This document shows positions 34,438-43,837 of a stretch of 64,000 nucleotides of DNA, piece after piece. Below the pieces are notes generated by a model. The model did no database searches, was not told where the DNA came from, and saw nothing but the letters and a program-made list of their open reading frames with translations. Source of the stretch: Cribrihabitans_A neustonicus. Lineage in GTDB: Bacteria; Pseudomonadota; Alphaproteobacteria; Rhodobacterales; Rhodobacteraceae. Position 1 is the stretch's first letter; the number at the start of each line of letters is the position of its first letter. The stretch covers positions 62,001-126,000 of the forward strand of contig NZ_JBMERQ010000007.1 in assembly GCF_048820895.1 (NCBI RefSeq). The letters are read 5' to 3'. Both the position numbers and the translations under genes were made by a program.

Positions 34438-35285
34438 TGGACATGGACACACTTCTCCAGCCGTTCCAGTTCGCCTTCATGCAGAACGCCTTTTTGATCT
34501 CGGCCATCGTGTCGGTGCCGGCGGCGCTCCTGTCCTGTTTCCTGGTGATGAAGGGCTGGGCCCTGATGGGAGACGCGGTGAGCCACGCGGTGCTGCCCGG
34601 AATCGTGCTGGCATATATCGCCGGCCTTCCGCTGATCCTGGGAGCCTTTGGCGCAGGCATGCTTTGCGCGGTGGCAACCGGCTATTTGTCCGGCAACAGC
34701 CGGGTCAAGCAGGACACGGTGATGGGGGTTGTGTTTTCCGGCATGTTCGGGCTGGGCATCGTGCTCTATGTCTCGGTGGAGACCAACGCCCACCTCGACC
34801 ACATACTGTTCGGCAACATGCTGGGGGTGGAGCCGGACGAGCTGTGGACCGCCGCGATCATCTCGCTGGCCGTCGGCACCGGGCTGGTGCTGAAGTGGAA
34901 GGACCTGCTCCTGCACAGCTTCGACCCGGCCCAGGCGCAGGCCTCGGGGCTGCGGGTGAATTGGCTGCACTACGGTCTGCTGGCGGCGTTGTCCCTGACC
35001 ATCGTCGCCACCCTGTCGGCCGCTGGACTGATCCTGGCCATCGGGCTGCTGATCGCGCCCGGCGCCATCGCCTTCCTTTTGGTGCGCCGGTTCAGCGCCA
35101 TGCTCTGGGTGGCGGTTCTGGTTTGCATGGTATCGATGCTGGCAGGCACCTATGCGAGCTTCTTCCTGGACAGCGCCCCGGCCCCAACCGTCGTGCTGAT
35201 CCTGACTGTGGTTTTTGTGCTGGCATTCGCCCGCCGCCTGATCCTCACCCGCCGCGCGTCAATGCTGCGGACGGGAGCACCCTAA
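34437..35285 (+). CDS. sitD: Manganese/iron ABC transporter permease SitD
   Basis: 282 residues, ABC-3 family permease and paralogue of SitC (same VMKGWALMGDAVSHAVLPGI block). The ATG at 34437 overlaps the sitC stop by one base (TGATG) and has GAGGAGGG upstream; a GTG one codon earlier is possible. Last gene of the operon. Confidence 0.93.
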   Translation: MDMDTLLQPFQFAFMQNAFLISAIVSVPAALLSCFLVMKGWALMGDAVSHAVLPGIVLAYIAGLPLILGAFGAGMLCAVATGYLSGNSRVKQDTVMGVVFSGMFGLGIVLYVSVETNAHLDHILFGNMLGVEPDELWTAAIISLAVGTGLVLKWKDLLLHSFDPAQAQASGLRVNWLHYGLLAALSLTIVATLSAAGLILAIGLLIAPGAIAFLLVRRFSAMLWVAVLVCMVSMLAGTYASFFLDSAPAPTVVLILTVVFVLAFARRLILTRRASMLRTGAP

Positions 35286-35315
35286 AGCAGGTAACGCGCG
35301 GCATGCAGACAATCG

Positions 35316-35341
35316 CGCCCCCGCTTCCGGACGCGGGGGCG
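35316..35341 (+). terminator. Hairpin after sitD
   Basis: A 9-bp perfect GC stem (CGCCCCCGC with GCGGGGGCG, 8-base loop) 31 bases after sitD. There is no T-run, so termination would be weak or Rho-assisted. Confidence 0.45.
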
Positions 35342-35513
35342 GGGGTGGAGGCGCGGTGCATCCCGCAGGGCGCAAGCAACCTTAACGGTAATTTCACTTT
35401 CAAATACACCTTATTGATGTATATTCAGGACGTCCGCCGTTCCCCTGGATAAAGGGCGGCCCCTTCCCGCACTTCCGGAGAAGCATCCCGGCCGCCGGTC
35501 AGAAGGAGCACAG

Positions 35514-36971
35514 ATGAGCCCCCCTAAGGCGCTTCCCACCCTGGAAGCCATCGGCACCGAAAGCAAGATGACCCTTGGCTCGACCGTGGTAATCTTTGCC
35601 ATTGCCACGATCTTTGACCTGATGACCCCTTTGGGAGTGGCTGGCGGCATCGCGCATGTTTTCTTCGTCCTTTGCGGTATGTGGTGGCGGCCCGCCTATG
35701 TCACCTTCGTGTTTGCCGCCATTGCCACCACACTCACGGTCCTCGCCTACCTCGTAATCACGGAGATAACCGCCAGCTTATCGGCTGTGGTGGTCAACCG
35801 CGCGCTGTCGCTGGCAGCGATCTGGGTGGTGGCCTTCATGGTCTACTTCAACCTCAAAAAAACCGCTCTGGCGATACAGGGAAACGAGGCGCGTCTGGAT
35901 GCGGTCGTCGCCGGCTCGGTGGACGGCATAATCATCATCGACGAGCACGGCACAATCGAAAGCTTCAACCCAGCCTGCGAAGAGCTCTTCGGCTTCAGTG
36001 CCGAAGAGGTGCTGGGCCAGCACGTTTCCATGCTGGTGCCCGTTCCCTACCGCCAGCAAAGCGCCGAGTACCTGCGGCGCTACCAGGAAGCCCATGATGT
36101 CAGCGTGATCGACGGCAACCGGGAGATGGTCGGACTGCGCAAGGATGGCAGCACCTTTCCCTTCGAACGCTCCCTGGGAGAGACCAGGGTGGGCGGCAAG
36201 ACACTGCTCACCCTCATCATCCGCGACATAACCGATCGCAAGAAGGCTGAGGAGGAGCGCGAGATCTATATCGAGCGGCTGGCCCGGTCCAACCAGGAGC
36301 TCGACCAGTTCGCTTATGTTGCGTCGCACGATCTGAAAGCGCCGCTGCGGGTTATCGACAACGCCTCGCGCTGGCTGGAGGAAGACCTGGAGGGCAAGCT
36401 CGACGAGGAGAGCTTGGAGAACATGGCGCTGCTGCGCAACCGGGTGGAGCGGATGGAGAAGCTCTTGGACGACCTCTTGGAATATTCCCGCATCGGCCGC
36501 CAGACAGACGACCGCTACACCACCCGCACCAGCGGCGCGGAGCTGATGAAGGACGTGCTGCTATTGGTGGAAAAGCCCGAACGCTTCGAGATCAAGGTAA
36601 GCCCCGAGTTCTCTCGCATCGCGCTCAACGCGATGCCGGTTCAGCAGATTTTCGTCAATCTGATCAACAATTCGATCAAGCACCACGACAAGGACACCGG
36701 CCGCATCGAGATCGGGGTGGAGGACCGCGGCGAGAAGTACCTGTTCTCGGTCCGCGACGATGGTCCTGGCATCGCCCCCAGGTTCCACGACCAGATATTC
36801 AAGATGTTCCAGACGCTGAAGCCGCGCGACCGGGTCGAGGGCAGCGGCATGGGGCTGGCGATAATCCACAAGCACGTTCAGCACTTCGGGGAGGCGATCA
36901 GCGTCGACTCCGCCGAGGGCCAGGGCGCCGAGTTCCGCTTCACCTGGCCGAAGCACCAGAGATTGAACTGA
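35514..36971 (+). CDS. PAS-domain membrane histidine kinase
   Basis: 485 residues. Four or so membrane helices (about 20-115), a PAS domain (about 122-245, FNPACEELFGFSAEEVLGQH), HisKA with phospho-acceptor His272 (FAYVASHDLKAPLRV), and a HATPase domain with N box (VNLINNSIKHH), D-box (DDGPGIAP) and G box (GSGMGLAI). The combination resembles phytochrome-like kinases that work with Rcp1-type receivers. The next gene is such a receiver, 21 bases on, so the two form a system. An AT-rich stretch just upstream (35390-35430) is the likely promoter. The signal is unknown. Confidence 0.93.
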   Translation: MSPPKALPTLEAIGTESKMTLGSTVVIFAIATIFDLMTPLGVAGGIAHVFFVLCGMWWRPAYVTFVFAAIATTLTVLAYLVITEITASLSAVVVNRALSLAAIWVVAFMVYFNLKKTALAIQGNEARLDAVVAGSVDGIIIIDEHGTIESFNPACEELFGFSAEEVLGQHVSMLVPVPYRQQSAEYLRRYQEAHDVSVIDGNREMVGLRKDGSTFPFERSLGETRVGGKTLLTLIIRDITDRKKAEEEREIYIERLARSNQELDQFAYVASHDLKAPLRVIDNASRWLEEDLEGKLDEESLENMALLRNRVERMEKLLDDLLEYSRIGRQTDDRYTTRTSGAELMKDVLLLVEKPERFEIKVSPEFSRIALNAMPVQQIFVNLINNSIKHHDKDTGRIEIGVEDRGEKYLFSVRDDGPGIAPRFHDQIFKMFQTLKPRDRVEGSGMGLAIIHKHVQHFGEAISVDSAEGQGAEFRFTWPKHQRLN

Positions 36972-36992
36972 TCGAAACGGAGGAGGGCCGCA

Positions 36993-37478
36993 GTGCTGAC
37001 CCTGACAACCAACGGCGCGCATACAGCCCCGCTCAACATCCTCCTGGTGGAGGATGACGATGGCGACGCCAAAGCGGTGCAGCGCGCCTTCCGGAACGTC
37101 CGGCTGGCCAACAGGATCATCCGCACCGTTGATGGCATCGAGGCGCTGGAACTGCTGCGCGAGCAGGACCCCGAGCGAAAGATGCCTGTACCCTACATTC
37201 TGCTGGTCGATATCAACATGCCCCGGATGAACGGGATCGAACTGGTACAGGAACTGCGCAACGACCCGGCGCTGAAACAAACGCTCGTGTTTATCCTCAC
37301 CACTTCCAAGATCGAGGAGGACAAGGCTGCCGCCTACGACCTCAACGTGACGGGTTATATCGTGAAGGAAACCGCGGGCCGGGACTTCCTGAACCTCGTC
37401 GACATGATCGACAGCTACTGGCGCGTGGTGGAAGTTCCGGTACAGCCAGGCTGGTCCGGCGGCAGCCCCCCCGCCTAG
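36993..37478 (+). CDS. Rcp1-type single-domain response regulator
   Basis: 161 residues. Receiver domain with acidic pocket Glu20-Asp21-Asp22, phospho-acceptor Asp73 (LLVDINMPRMNG), Thr103 (ILTTSK) and Lys125 (YIVKETAG, lacking the usual proline after Lys, as in Rcp1 relatives). No output domain. Partner of the PAS kinase before it. The GTG start has AGGAGGG 5 bases upstream. Its stop overlaps the stop of the convergent glycosyltransferase by 4 bases. Confidence 0.92.
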   Translation: MLTLTTNGAHTAPLNILLVEDDDGDAKAVQRAFRNVRLANRIIRTVDGIEALELLREQDPERKMPVPYILLVDINMPRMNGIELVQELRNDPALKQTLVFILTTSKIEEDKAAAYDLNVTGYIVKETAGRDFLNLVDMIDSYWRVVEVPVQPGWSGGSPPA

Positions 37479-38620
37479 CCGGCCGCCATTGCCGGGGCGG
37501 CAATCCTCAGCGCATGTTGCGGAAACCGCCGGGACGGCGCTGCTGCATCAAGCCCCGCCCGCGCCTTCGCGTAGAGCGCGAGGCAGCGGGAAATCATGCG
37601 GTCCCCGGTGAAGCAGCGTTCGACCCGCCTGCGGGGCACCAGTGGGTCGATCCGCAGCGCGGACTGCAGCGCGGCGGCCAGACTGGCTTCATCCTCCGTA
37701 TCGGCAAACCGGCCCGCCGGGCCGATGACCTCGCGCACCGCGCCGCGGCTGGTGGCGGCCACCGGGAGGCCGGAAGCCATCGCCTCCACCGCGGCCAGCC
37801 CGAAGGGTTCCTCCCACATCGGCGTGAACAGGAACACCGAAGCGCGCCGGTAGGCCTCGCTAAGCTGGCCCGCCGTTGCGTGGCCGCCGTAACGGATGGC
37901 GCCGCCCAGCCAGGGGCGGACTTTCTCGTCAAAATAGCCCTGGTGTTCGATGGTGCCGAACAGGGTCAGCGGCACCCCGGCCCGGGCCGCCGCCGCAGCG
38001 GCCAGATGCGGCCCCTTGGTAGGGGTGATGCGTCCGGCCCAGACCGCCGAGCCGTCGCCGCCCGCGGCATAAGGCCAGGCCTCCAGATCAATACCGTTGG
38101 CGACCACGCGGTGCTGCGGCGGCTCGCGGGTTCCCCGCCACCACGCGGCACCGTGGCTGCGGCTGGTGGAGGTGAACCAGGCCCAGGGCGCTGCACTTTC
38201 CTGCACTGCCCGCTGCAGCACGGGAAACGGCGGCACATGCAGAGAGGTCACCATGGGAAGCCGCATCTGCCGCGCCAGCCGCGGCGGGAAGCGGTGCAGC
38301 GAGTTGTTGTGCACGATGTCAAAACCGCCTTCCAGCAGCTCCCGGCACGCCTGCGCAAACCCCGCGTCCAGGTGCGCGTTGAGCGCATCGGTGCCGTGCC
38401 ACCGGTGCCAGGGAAAGCGGGCGTCGTAATGCTGCTCCAGCACCGGCCGGAGCTTCACCCCGGGCGGCAGGCCTGCGGCGCTGTCGCCGCTGGCAAACAG
38501 GGTCACCTCATGGCCCCGCCGCGCCAGCCCCGCGGCCAGGTGCCAGGAATGGGCCTCCATCCCGCCCATGAAGGGCGGTGCCACCGGGTGGCGGACATGG
38601 GCAAGGACGGCGATCCGCAT
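37475..38620 (-). CDS. Glycosyltransferase family 4-like protein
   Basis: 381 residues, GT-B fold, GT4 type. N-terminal domain starts MRIAVLAHVRHPVAPPFMGGMEAH with the acceptor loop GGMEAH. The C-terminal donor-binding domain carries the E-x7-E motif (WEEPFGLAAVEAMASG). Retaining transferase of a nucleotide sugar. Last of a four-gene run; its ATG overlaps the preceding stop (TAATG). Substrate unknown. Confidence 0.9.
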   Translation of the reverse strand: MRIAVLAHVRHPVAPPFMGGMEAHSWHLAAGLARRGHEVTLFASGDSAAGLPPGVKLRPVLEQHYDARFPWHRWHGTDALNAHLDAGFAQACRELLEGGFDIVHNNSLHRFPPRLARQMRLPMVTSLHVPPFPVLQRAVQESAAPWAWFTSTSRSHGAAWWRGTREPPQHRVVANGIDLEAWPYAAGGDGSAVWAGRITPTKGPHLAAAAAARAGVPLTLFGTIEHQGYFDEKVRPWLGGAIRYGGHATAGQLSEAYRRASVFLFTPMWEEPFGLAAVEAMASGLPVAATSRGAVREVIGPAGRFADTEDEASLAAALQSALRIDPLVPRRRVERCFTGDRMISRCLALYAKARAGLDAAAPSRRFPQHALRIAAPAMAAG

Positions 38621-39567
38621 TATTCGGCGGCCAGGTTGCCGGACGCGGCCGGTTTGCCGCCCCACTGCCCGCGCAGGATCTTCACGACACGGCCAGATGA
38701 GGCAAACGGCATATCCGCCTCCTGACGGCAGAGGGCATAGTCCGCTTCCTCCGGCTCGCGCAGCTGGTAGAGCCGGCCGTTTTCGTCCTCGGCAACCAGC
38801 CCCATCATGCAGAAAGCGTGCAGCCAGTGGCCCATGGTTCGATGGCCCCACTTTTGGGCGAACAGTTCGGCGTTGCGCAGGATCGAGGGAATATGGTGGA
38901 CCGGCGGCATGCAATGCGGGTGATACTGGTGATAGGCCCGCGCGCCCTTGATCCACCAGATCTGCACCCCCTGTTCATCCAGGGTGCGCCCGAAATCGGT
39001 GTCCTCGCCGCCATAGCCTGCATAACGCTCATCAAAACCGCCGGAGGCAAGGAACTCCCGCCGCCGCATCGCGAAGTTCAGCGACCAGAAGCAGCGGTAA
39101 TCCTCGCAAAGGCGGCGGCCATGCGGCGGCGGGCCCTGGCGGTCGACGTGGCGCTCGGCGGCATTTTCGAACGTCTCGTAGCTCCAGCCCGGGCCGGCCG
39201 CGCCCTTGGGCAGATACATGACCTCGCCCATCAGCAGGCCGCCCCCGGCTTCCGCCTCGCGCAGGTAGCTCGAAACGTAGTCGGGCGCGGGGATGCAATC
39301 GGCATCGAGGAACATCAGCACTTCGCCGCGGGCTGCGCGGGCCACCGTGTTGCGGGCCCGGGCCAGCGGCAGCGGATCGCCCTCCACCCGGATCTGGCGG
39401 ATCGGGAAGGGTGCCTCCGGCAGGCCGCCGATCAGCTCCTCCTGCATCACTCCAATGACAAGCTCGTCCGGCAGCACGTCTTGCGCCAGCAATCCGCGCA
39501 CCACGTTGCGCATATGATCCTCGCGGCCGCGGACGATGCTGAGAACAGAAGATCTGGTGGCGGGCAT
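38620..39567 (-). CDS. Glycosyltransferase family 2 protein
   Basis: 315 residues, GT-A fold. FLDADCIPAPDYV (about 85-97) is the metal-binding DxD block. YGGEDTDFGRTLDEQG (about 188-203) is the ED catalytic block seen in galactosyltransferase-type C-terminal regions. GAGGAG precedes the ATG at 39567. Third gene of the cluster, 10 bases after the GT28-like gene. Acceptor unknown. Confidence 0.9.
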   Translation of the reverse strand: MPATRSSVLSIVRGREDHMRNVVRGLLAQDVLPDELVIGVMQEELIGGLPEAPFPIRQIRVEGDPLPLARARNTVARAARGEVLMFLDADCIPAPDYVSSYLREAEAGGGLLMGEVMYLPKGAAGPGWSYETFENAAERHVDRQGPPPHGRRLCEDYRCFWSLNFAMRRREFLASGGFDERYAGYGGEDTDFGRTLDEQGVQIWWIKGARAYHQYHPHCMPPVHHIPSILRNAELFAQKWGHRTMGHWLHAFCMMGLVAEDENGRLYQLREPEEADYALCRQEADMPFASSGRVVKILRGQWGGKPAASGNLAAE

Positions 39568-39577
39568 TTTCTCCTCC

Positions 39578-40756
39578 TCAGAATGCTGGGGCAAGGGCTG
39601 GCGCGGGCGCGGCGGCTCGCAAAGGTGCTGCGTAACGGGCGGCGAGGTTTTCCAGCCACTCAGCGGCGCAGCGGTCCGCAGCCGGGTGCAGGAGCGCGCG
39701 CTGCAAGTCGGGGGCATGGGCTTCGCGGGCGGCGGCCAGTGCCGCGCGCCAGCTGTCAGCGCAGGCAGGCAACCTCGGCACGTGCAGCGCGGCGCCGGCC
39801 CGGTGCAGCGCCTCCGCTTTCGCGACCTGCTCGTCGAAATAGCGCCACTCGGGCACCGCAAGCCACGGCAGCCCGGCGCGCAGGATCTGATGGCAGGTCG
39901 TATTGCCGGTCGAGGCTACCACCAGGTCGGCTGCGGCGAGATAGGCCGCCGCGGAGTCCACCCAGCCGCAATGCCGCAGGTTTGCGGGTTCCGTCGCGTG
40001 CCAGTCGCGCTGCACATGCCCGATGGTCAGCCACAGCGTGCGCGGCGTGGCCCGGGCACCGACGGCAAGCGGCGCGGAGGGAAAACCGCTGCCGCCACCG
40101 CCGGAAATCACCAGCACGACTTCCTGTTGCACCGGTATGCCCAGTTCCGCTCTTGCCGCCTGGCGGCTTGGCAGCTTCAACCCCGCACCGAGACCGCCGG
40201 CAAAACAGGTTTTCTCCCGCATCTCCGCGGTCCAGTCCGGCTGCGCCAGCGCCTCGGCGCAGGGCGCCAGCAACCCTACCGCGCCGTCATAGGCCGCCCT
40301 GTGTGCCGGGTCGCTGCGGCGGCCGTGCTGCAGCACTTTCACGTGCGGAACCGAGCACAGCCGGGCAAGCTGCGCGACCTCCGCTGAGACGTCGCTGATC
40401 ATCAGCGCAGGTGCGGCTTCGGCAAACCAGCCCGCCATCCGCCCCATTGCGGCGCGGATACCCGGCCAGCCTATAGGCGCACAGTGCACCGTGGCAGGCA
40501 TCGGCGATGTGTCTTCAAAGGCCTCCGCCCCTGTGGGTTCGAACAGCGAGGGGATCTTCTCGACCACCGCATTTGGCTGCAGCTGCGGAAAAATGTCGTC
40601 GCGGGCGCAGAAGATACGAACCTGGCGATGCTGCGGCAGGGCATTCACGATGGCCGCGCAACGCTCGGCATGGCCGCGACCCTGGTGGTGCACGAAATAG
40701 CCGATCGGTGCCGGGGATGCCTGGGCACGGCGGGGGGTGAGGGCCGGGATATTCAT
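39578..40756 (-). CDS. GT28/MurG-like glycosyltransferase
   Basis: 392 residues, GT-B fold. GYFVHHQGRGHAERC near residues 18-32 is the glycine-rich N-terminal loop of MurG-like enzymes, and ISGGGGSG (about 215-222) with ASTGNTTCHQILRAGLPWLAVP (core STGNTTCHQILRAGLP) the donor-binding part. It overlaps the preceding gene by 4 bases (ATGA), so the two are translationally coupled. Substrate unknown. Confidence 0.85.
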   Translation of the reverse strand: MNIPALTPRRAQASPAPIGYFVHHQGRGHAERCAAIVNALPQHRQVRIFCARDDIFPQLQPNAVVEKIPSLFEPTGAEAFEDTSPMPATVHCAPIGWPGIRAAMGRMAGWFAEAAPALMISDVSAEVAQLARLCSVPHVKVLQHGRRSDPAHRAAYDGAVGLLAPCAEALAQPDWTAEMREKTCFAGGLGAGLKLPSRQAARAELGIPVQQEVVLVISGGGGSGFPSAPLAVGARATPRTLWLTIGHVQRDWHATEPANLRHCGWVDSAAAYLAAADLVVASTGNTTCHQILRAGLPWLAVPEWRYFDEQVAKAEALHRAGAALHVPRLPACADSWRAALAAAREAHAPDLQRALLHPAADRCAAEWLENLAARYAAPLRAAAPAPALAPAF

Positions 40757-42834
40757 ACCTTTGCTCCTTCTGTCACCGGCGAGGTCGGCGGGCGGCGCTC
40801 AGCGGAGCCGGCCCGCCAGCGGCTGAGCCCCTCCAGCACGCCTTGGGCGTGGCGTTTGTGCGACCAGTAGACATTCGGCAGCTCCGCCAGGCGGGCAATC
40901 TCCGGTGCGGCGTTTGCCACCAGGATGGCGCGGCGGCAGTTGCGCAGCAGATCACTGTCGTTGCCGGAATCGCCCGCCGCGATCAGGGCATTGCGGGCGA
41001 TGCCCAGCTCGTCCGCCAGGCAGCTGGCGGCCCGGTCCTTACCCGCCTGCACAGGGATCACGTCAATGAGATTGCCATGGGAGTGCACGACCTTGGCGCT
41101 GAGATCCGCGTCATGAAAGGCGGCACGGAGCCTTTCAGCCTCCTTTGCGCTGCCGAACAGGCTCAGCTTCCAGCGGCGCTGCTCGATGTCCGGCTGCCAC
41201 TTGGCACCCAGCTTGCGGATCTCCGCTTCCAGCGCGCTGCGCTGCCAGTCCGCATTGATCCGGCGCGCAAAGGACTTGCAGAGCTGTAGGCGCCCCGAGC
41301 GGCCGCGCACGTGAATTTCGGTGCCAACCGCAGTGATGAAGGCCTCCGGCTCGGGCAGGTCCCACTCTGCCAGCACCCGTCGCGCCTGTGTGATCGAGCG
41401 GCCGGTGGCAATGGCAAACCGCATCCCGCTGCGGGTCAGCCAGTCGGAAAACGCCCGCGTCCCCTTGCGGCAGCCGGTGAGAGTGTTGTCGAGATCACTG
41501 ATCAGCATCGGCGCTGCCGGGCGGGCAATAGCGCGGAGCGGTGCGGAAACCAGCCGGTAGGTCCGCATTGCGCCAGCCGCCCAGTTGTCCCAGTTGTAAA
41601 CCTCCCGCGCCGCCAGCCCGTTGCGCGAAGCCTTGTCCCAAGCCTCCCGGTCCTGCAGCAGCTCCGCTGCCGCGGCGGCCAGGCGGACCGCGTCGCCGGG
41701 ATCGGCGAGGCGCCCGTTCTGAAGCCGCCCCACAATGTCCGAGGGCCCGCCTTCGCGGGTGGCAACAACCGGCAGGCCATGCACTGCTGCCTCGAGCAGA
41801 GTAAGGCCAAAAGGTTCATGCAGAGCCGGATTGACAAAAACGCCCCGGCGTTTGGCAGCCAGGCGGTACATCTGGTGCACGATCTCCGGCCCGTGCTCCG
41901 CCGGCAAAGCGATGCGCCCCTGTACCTCCGGCAGGGCGGCTGCGGCGTGCAGCTCTTCCAGCACGGCCCGGGATTCCGCCGCCGTGGCGATGCCGTCGAC
42001 CTGCTGGCCGGCCAGGATCACCAGGTTGGCGCGCTGGTGCAGGGCGGGCGAGGCGGCATAGGCCGCCGCAAGCAGGCCCAGGTTCTTGCGCCGGACCGGG
42101 CGCGCGATGGCCAGCACCATTGGCTTCTCCGGCTGATCGAGGAAGGGCGCGATCAAGGCTTCGGCATCGGCCGTGCCCTCGTCGGCGGTTCCGGGCAGCC
42201 GGGTCACACCGGGCGCGATCTGATGCACAAGGGCCTCCGCCCCGGCGTCATAAGCCACGACCTGCCGCTCGGCTTCATCGCGTGAGGAGACGATGGTGGC
42301 ATCGGCGTGGCGCAGCGCCGCGGTTTCCTGCGCGATCCGGGTCAGGAACGCTAGGTCTTCCTTGGCGCCGGCATGGTCCTTCTTGCCGATCGCGAGCGAA
42401 TGCGGCGTGTATACAAATGGAATGCCGAAGACGGCGCGGGCCGCCGCCGCCAGTTCCGCCGCATCGGCGAAATGAGCGTGGATCACATCGGGTTTGCGTG
42501 CCATCCCGCGCAGTTCCGCCAAAAAGGCCTCCCTCAGTGCCGGCATCTCGGCGGTCAGCGCCTCTTTCGCTGCGTAAGCCGGTGTGCGTCCGCTCAGCCG
42601 CCGTATGTTGATCTTGGCCGCCACCTTCTGCAGCGGACAGCTATGGATAGGATCAAAGCCCGCGCCGCGGAATGCGCGGGTGACGATATCGACCTGGGTG
42701 ACGTCTTGCCGCGCGGCCTGCGCGTAGGCCGCTCCCAGAACATAAGCAATGTGCCCGCCGGTATCTTCGGTTATGCCGTAGCGGACCAGGGGAGCGGTGA
42801 GACACCCTCCCAGAGCGATGTGAAGAATATGCAT
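40753..42834 (-). CDS. Sucrose-phosphate-synthase-like glycosyltransferase with HAD phosphatase domain
   Basis: 693 residues. Residues about 1-430 are a GT4-type GT-B glycosyltransferase with the SPS-like N-terminus (ALGGCL... TEDTGGHIAYVLG) and the E-x7-E block (Glu340, Glu348, in HEPFGLTLLEAA). Residues about 443-680 are a HAD-IIB phosphatase with DLDNT (Asp447, Asp449) and GDSGNDSD. This is the layout of sucrose-phosphate synthase fused to sucrose-phosphate phosphatase. It could make sucrose, or a related disaccharide such as a mannosyl- or glucosylglycerate analogue. GAGG precedes the ATG at 42834. First gene of a four-gene cluster. Confidence 0.87.
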   Translation of the reverse strand: MHILHIALGGCLTAPLVRYGITEDTGGHIAYVLGAAYAQAARQDVTQVDIVTRAFRGAGFDPIHSCPLQKVAAKINIRRLSGRTPAYAAKEALTAEMPALREAFLAELRGMARKPDVIHAHFADAAELAAAARAVFGIPFVYTPHSLAIGKKDHAGAKEDLAFLTRIAQETAALRHADATIVSSRDEAERQVVAYDAGAEALVHQIAPGVTRLPGTADEGTADAEALIAPFLDQPEKPMVLAIARPVRRKNLGLLAAAYAASPALHQRANLVILAGQQVDGIATAAESRAVLEELHAAAALPEVQGRIALPAEHGPEIVHQMYRLAAKRRGVFVNPALHEPFGLTLLEAAVHGLPVVATREGGPSDIVGRLQNGRLADPGDAVRLAAAAAELLQDREAWDKASRNGLAAREVYNWDNWAAGAMRTYRLVSAPLRAIARPAAPMLISDLDNTLTGCRKGTRAFSDWLTRSGMRFAIATGRSITQARRVLAEWDLPEPEAFITAVGTEIHVRGRSGRLQLCKSFARRINADWQRSALEAEIRKLGAKWQPDIEQRRWKLSLFGSAKEAERLRAAFHDADLSAKVVHSHGNLIDVIPVQAGKDRAASCLADELGIARNALIAAGDSGNDSDLLRNCRRAILVANAAPEIARLAELPNVYWSHKRHAQGVLEGLSRWRAGSAERRPPTSPVTEGAKV

Positions 42835-42997
42835 GATGACCTCGCAGGAACGATGAATTAACGCGAGGCCGGCGGCCGGAGTTCCACACCCCCGGGTAAA
42901 TAACTGCGGGCAAGGCCGCACCCGCCGGACGGGAACCCGCGGCACCATTGCCGCGTTGGCCTGCCAAGCGCCTGCCCGCACGGAGGACAACCGAAAC

Positions 42998-43837
42998 ATG
43001 CCAGCAGCCCCCGCTCCCGGCCTCCCGCACCGTTACGTGTTTGTGGGCGGACTGCACCGTTCGGGCACGAGCTTCACGGCGCGGATGCTGGCCGCACTGC
43101 CCGGCGCTGGCGGCATAGAGGCCGCGCCGGTTCCGGAAAACGAAGGCGTCTACCTGCAGGGCGCCATCCCGCACGATGCGCTGTCCGGGCAGCCAATGCA
43201 TTTCGCCACCGATCCATCTCAGCACATGACCGAGGACCACCCCGCCAACAGGCTGGAGACCAAGCAGCGGCTTGAGGCCGACTGGGCGCCATGGTTTTCC
43301 GAGGGTGTTGCCTGGAGGGTGGAGAAATCACCCGTGAACCTGACCCGCACCCGGCTGTTGCAGCAGCTGTTTCCGCTGTCGCATTTCGTGCTGGTGATGC
43401 GCCACCCCGAGGCGGTCGCGGCCTCCTGCGCGCGGTGGCTGGACAGCCCGGCGGAGAGGCTGCACGCGCATTGGGCCGAGGCGCACCGCCGTATGGAGGA
43501 GGACATCCGGCGTCTCCATCACGTATTGGTCATCCGCTACGAGGATGCGGTACGCGCTCCGGAGCGGATGCAAGCGGCGCTGGCAGCTTTTCTGGACACT
43601 GGAACGACAACCCCGCCCGCGGCGGAGCCGGTCCGCGACGGCAACGCCCAATACCGGGGCTTCGCCGCCCGGATCACCGGGGATGCGGCCGGGGCGGCAG
43701 CCCGCTGGGGCTACCTGCCGGGGCTGGAGACCGTGCCGGTGGACCTGCCCCTGCGCCACAGCCTGCGCCGGGTGGCCGATGCCACGCGCGAGGCCTTGCC
43801 GGAGCAGGCTGGGGCAGGACGCGGCAGGCTAGCCTGA
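42998..43837 (+). CDS. Sulfotransferase family protein
   Basis: 279 residues. The 5'-phosphosulfate loop of PAPS-dependent enzymes is GGLHRSGTSF (about 17-26) and the 3'-phosphate site is VLVMRHPEAVAASCARW (about 132-148). This fits a cytosolic sulfotransferase acting on sugar or lipid hydroxyls. The start at 42998 has GGAGG 11 bases upstream. It is divergent from the four glycosyltransferase genes with 163 bases between, so it may add sulfate to their product; this is inferred. Its stop overlaps the next, convergent, gene by 9 bases. Confidence 0.88.
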   Translation: MPAAPAPGLPHRYVFVGGLHRSGTSFTARMLAALPGAGGIEAAPVPENEGVYLQGAIPHDALSGQPMHFATDPSQHMTEDHPANRLETKQRLEADWAPWFSEGVAWRVEKSPVNLTRTRLLQQLFPLSHFVLVMRHPEAVAASCARWLDSPAERLHAHWAEAHRRMEEDIRRLHHVLVIRYEDAVRAPERMQAALAAFLDTGTTTPPAAEPVRDGNAQYRGFAARITGDAAGAAARWGYLPGLETVPVDLPLRHSLRRVADATREALPEQAGAGRGRLA

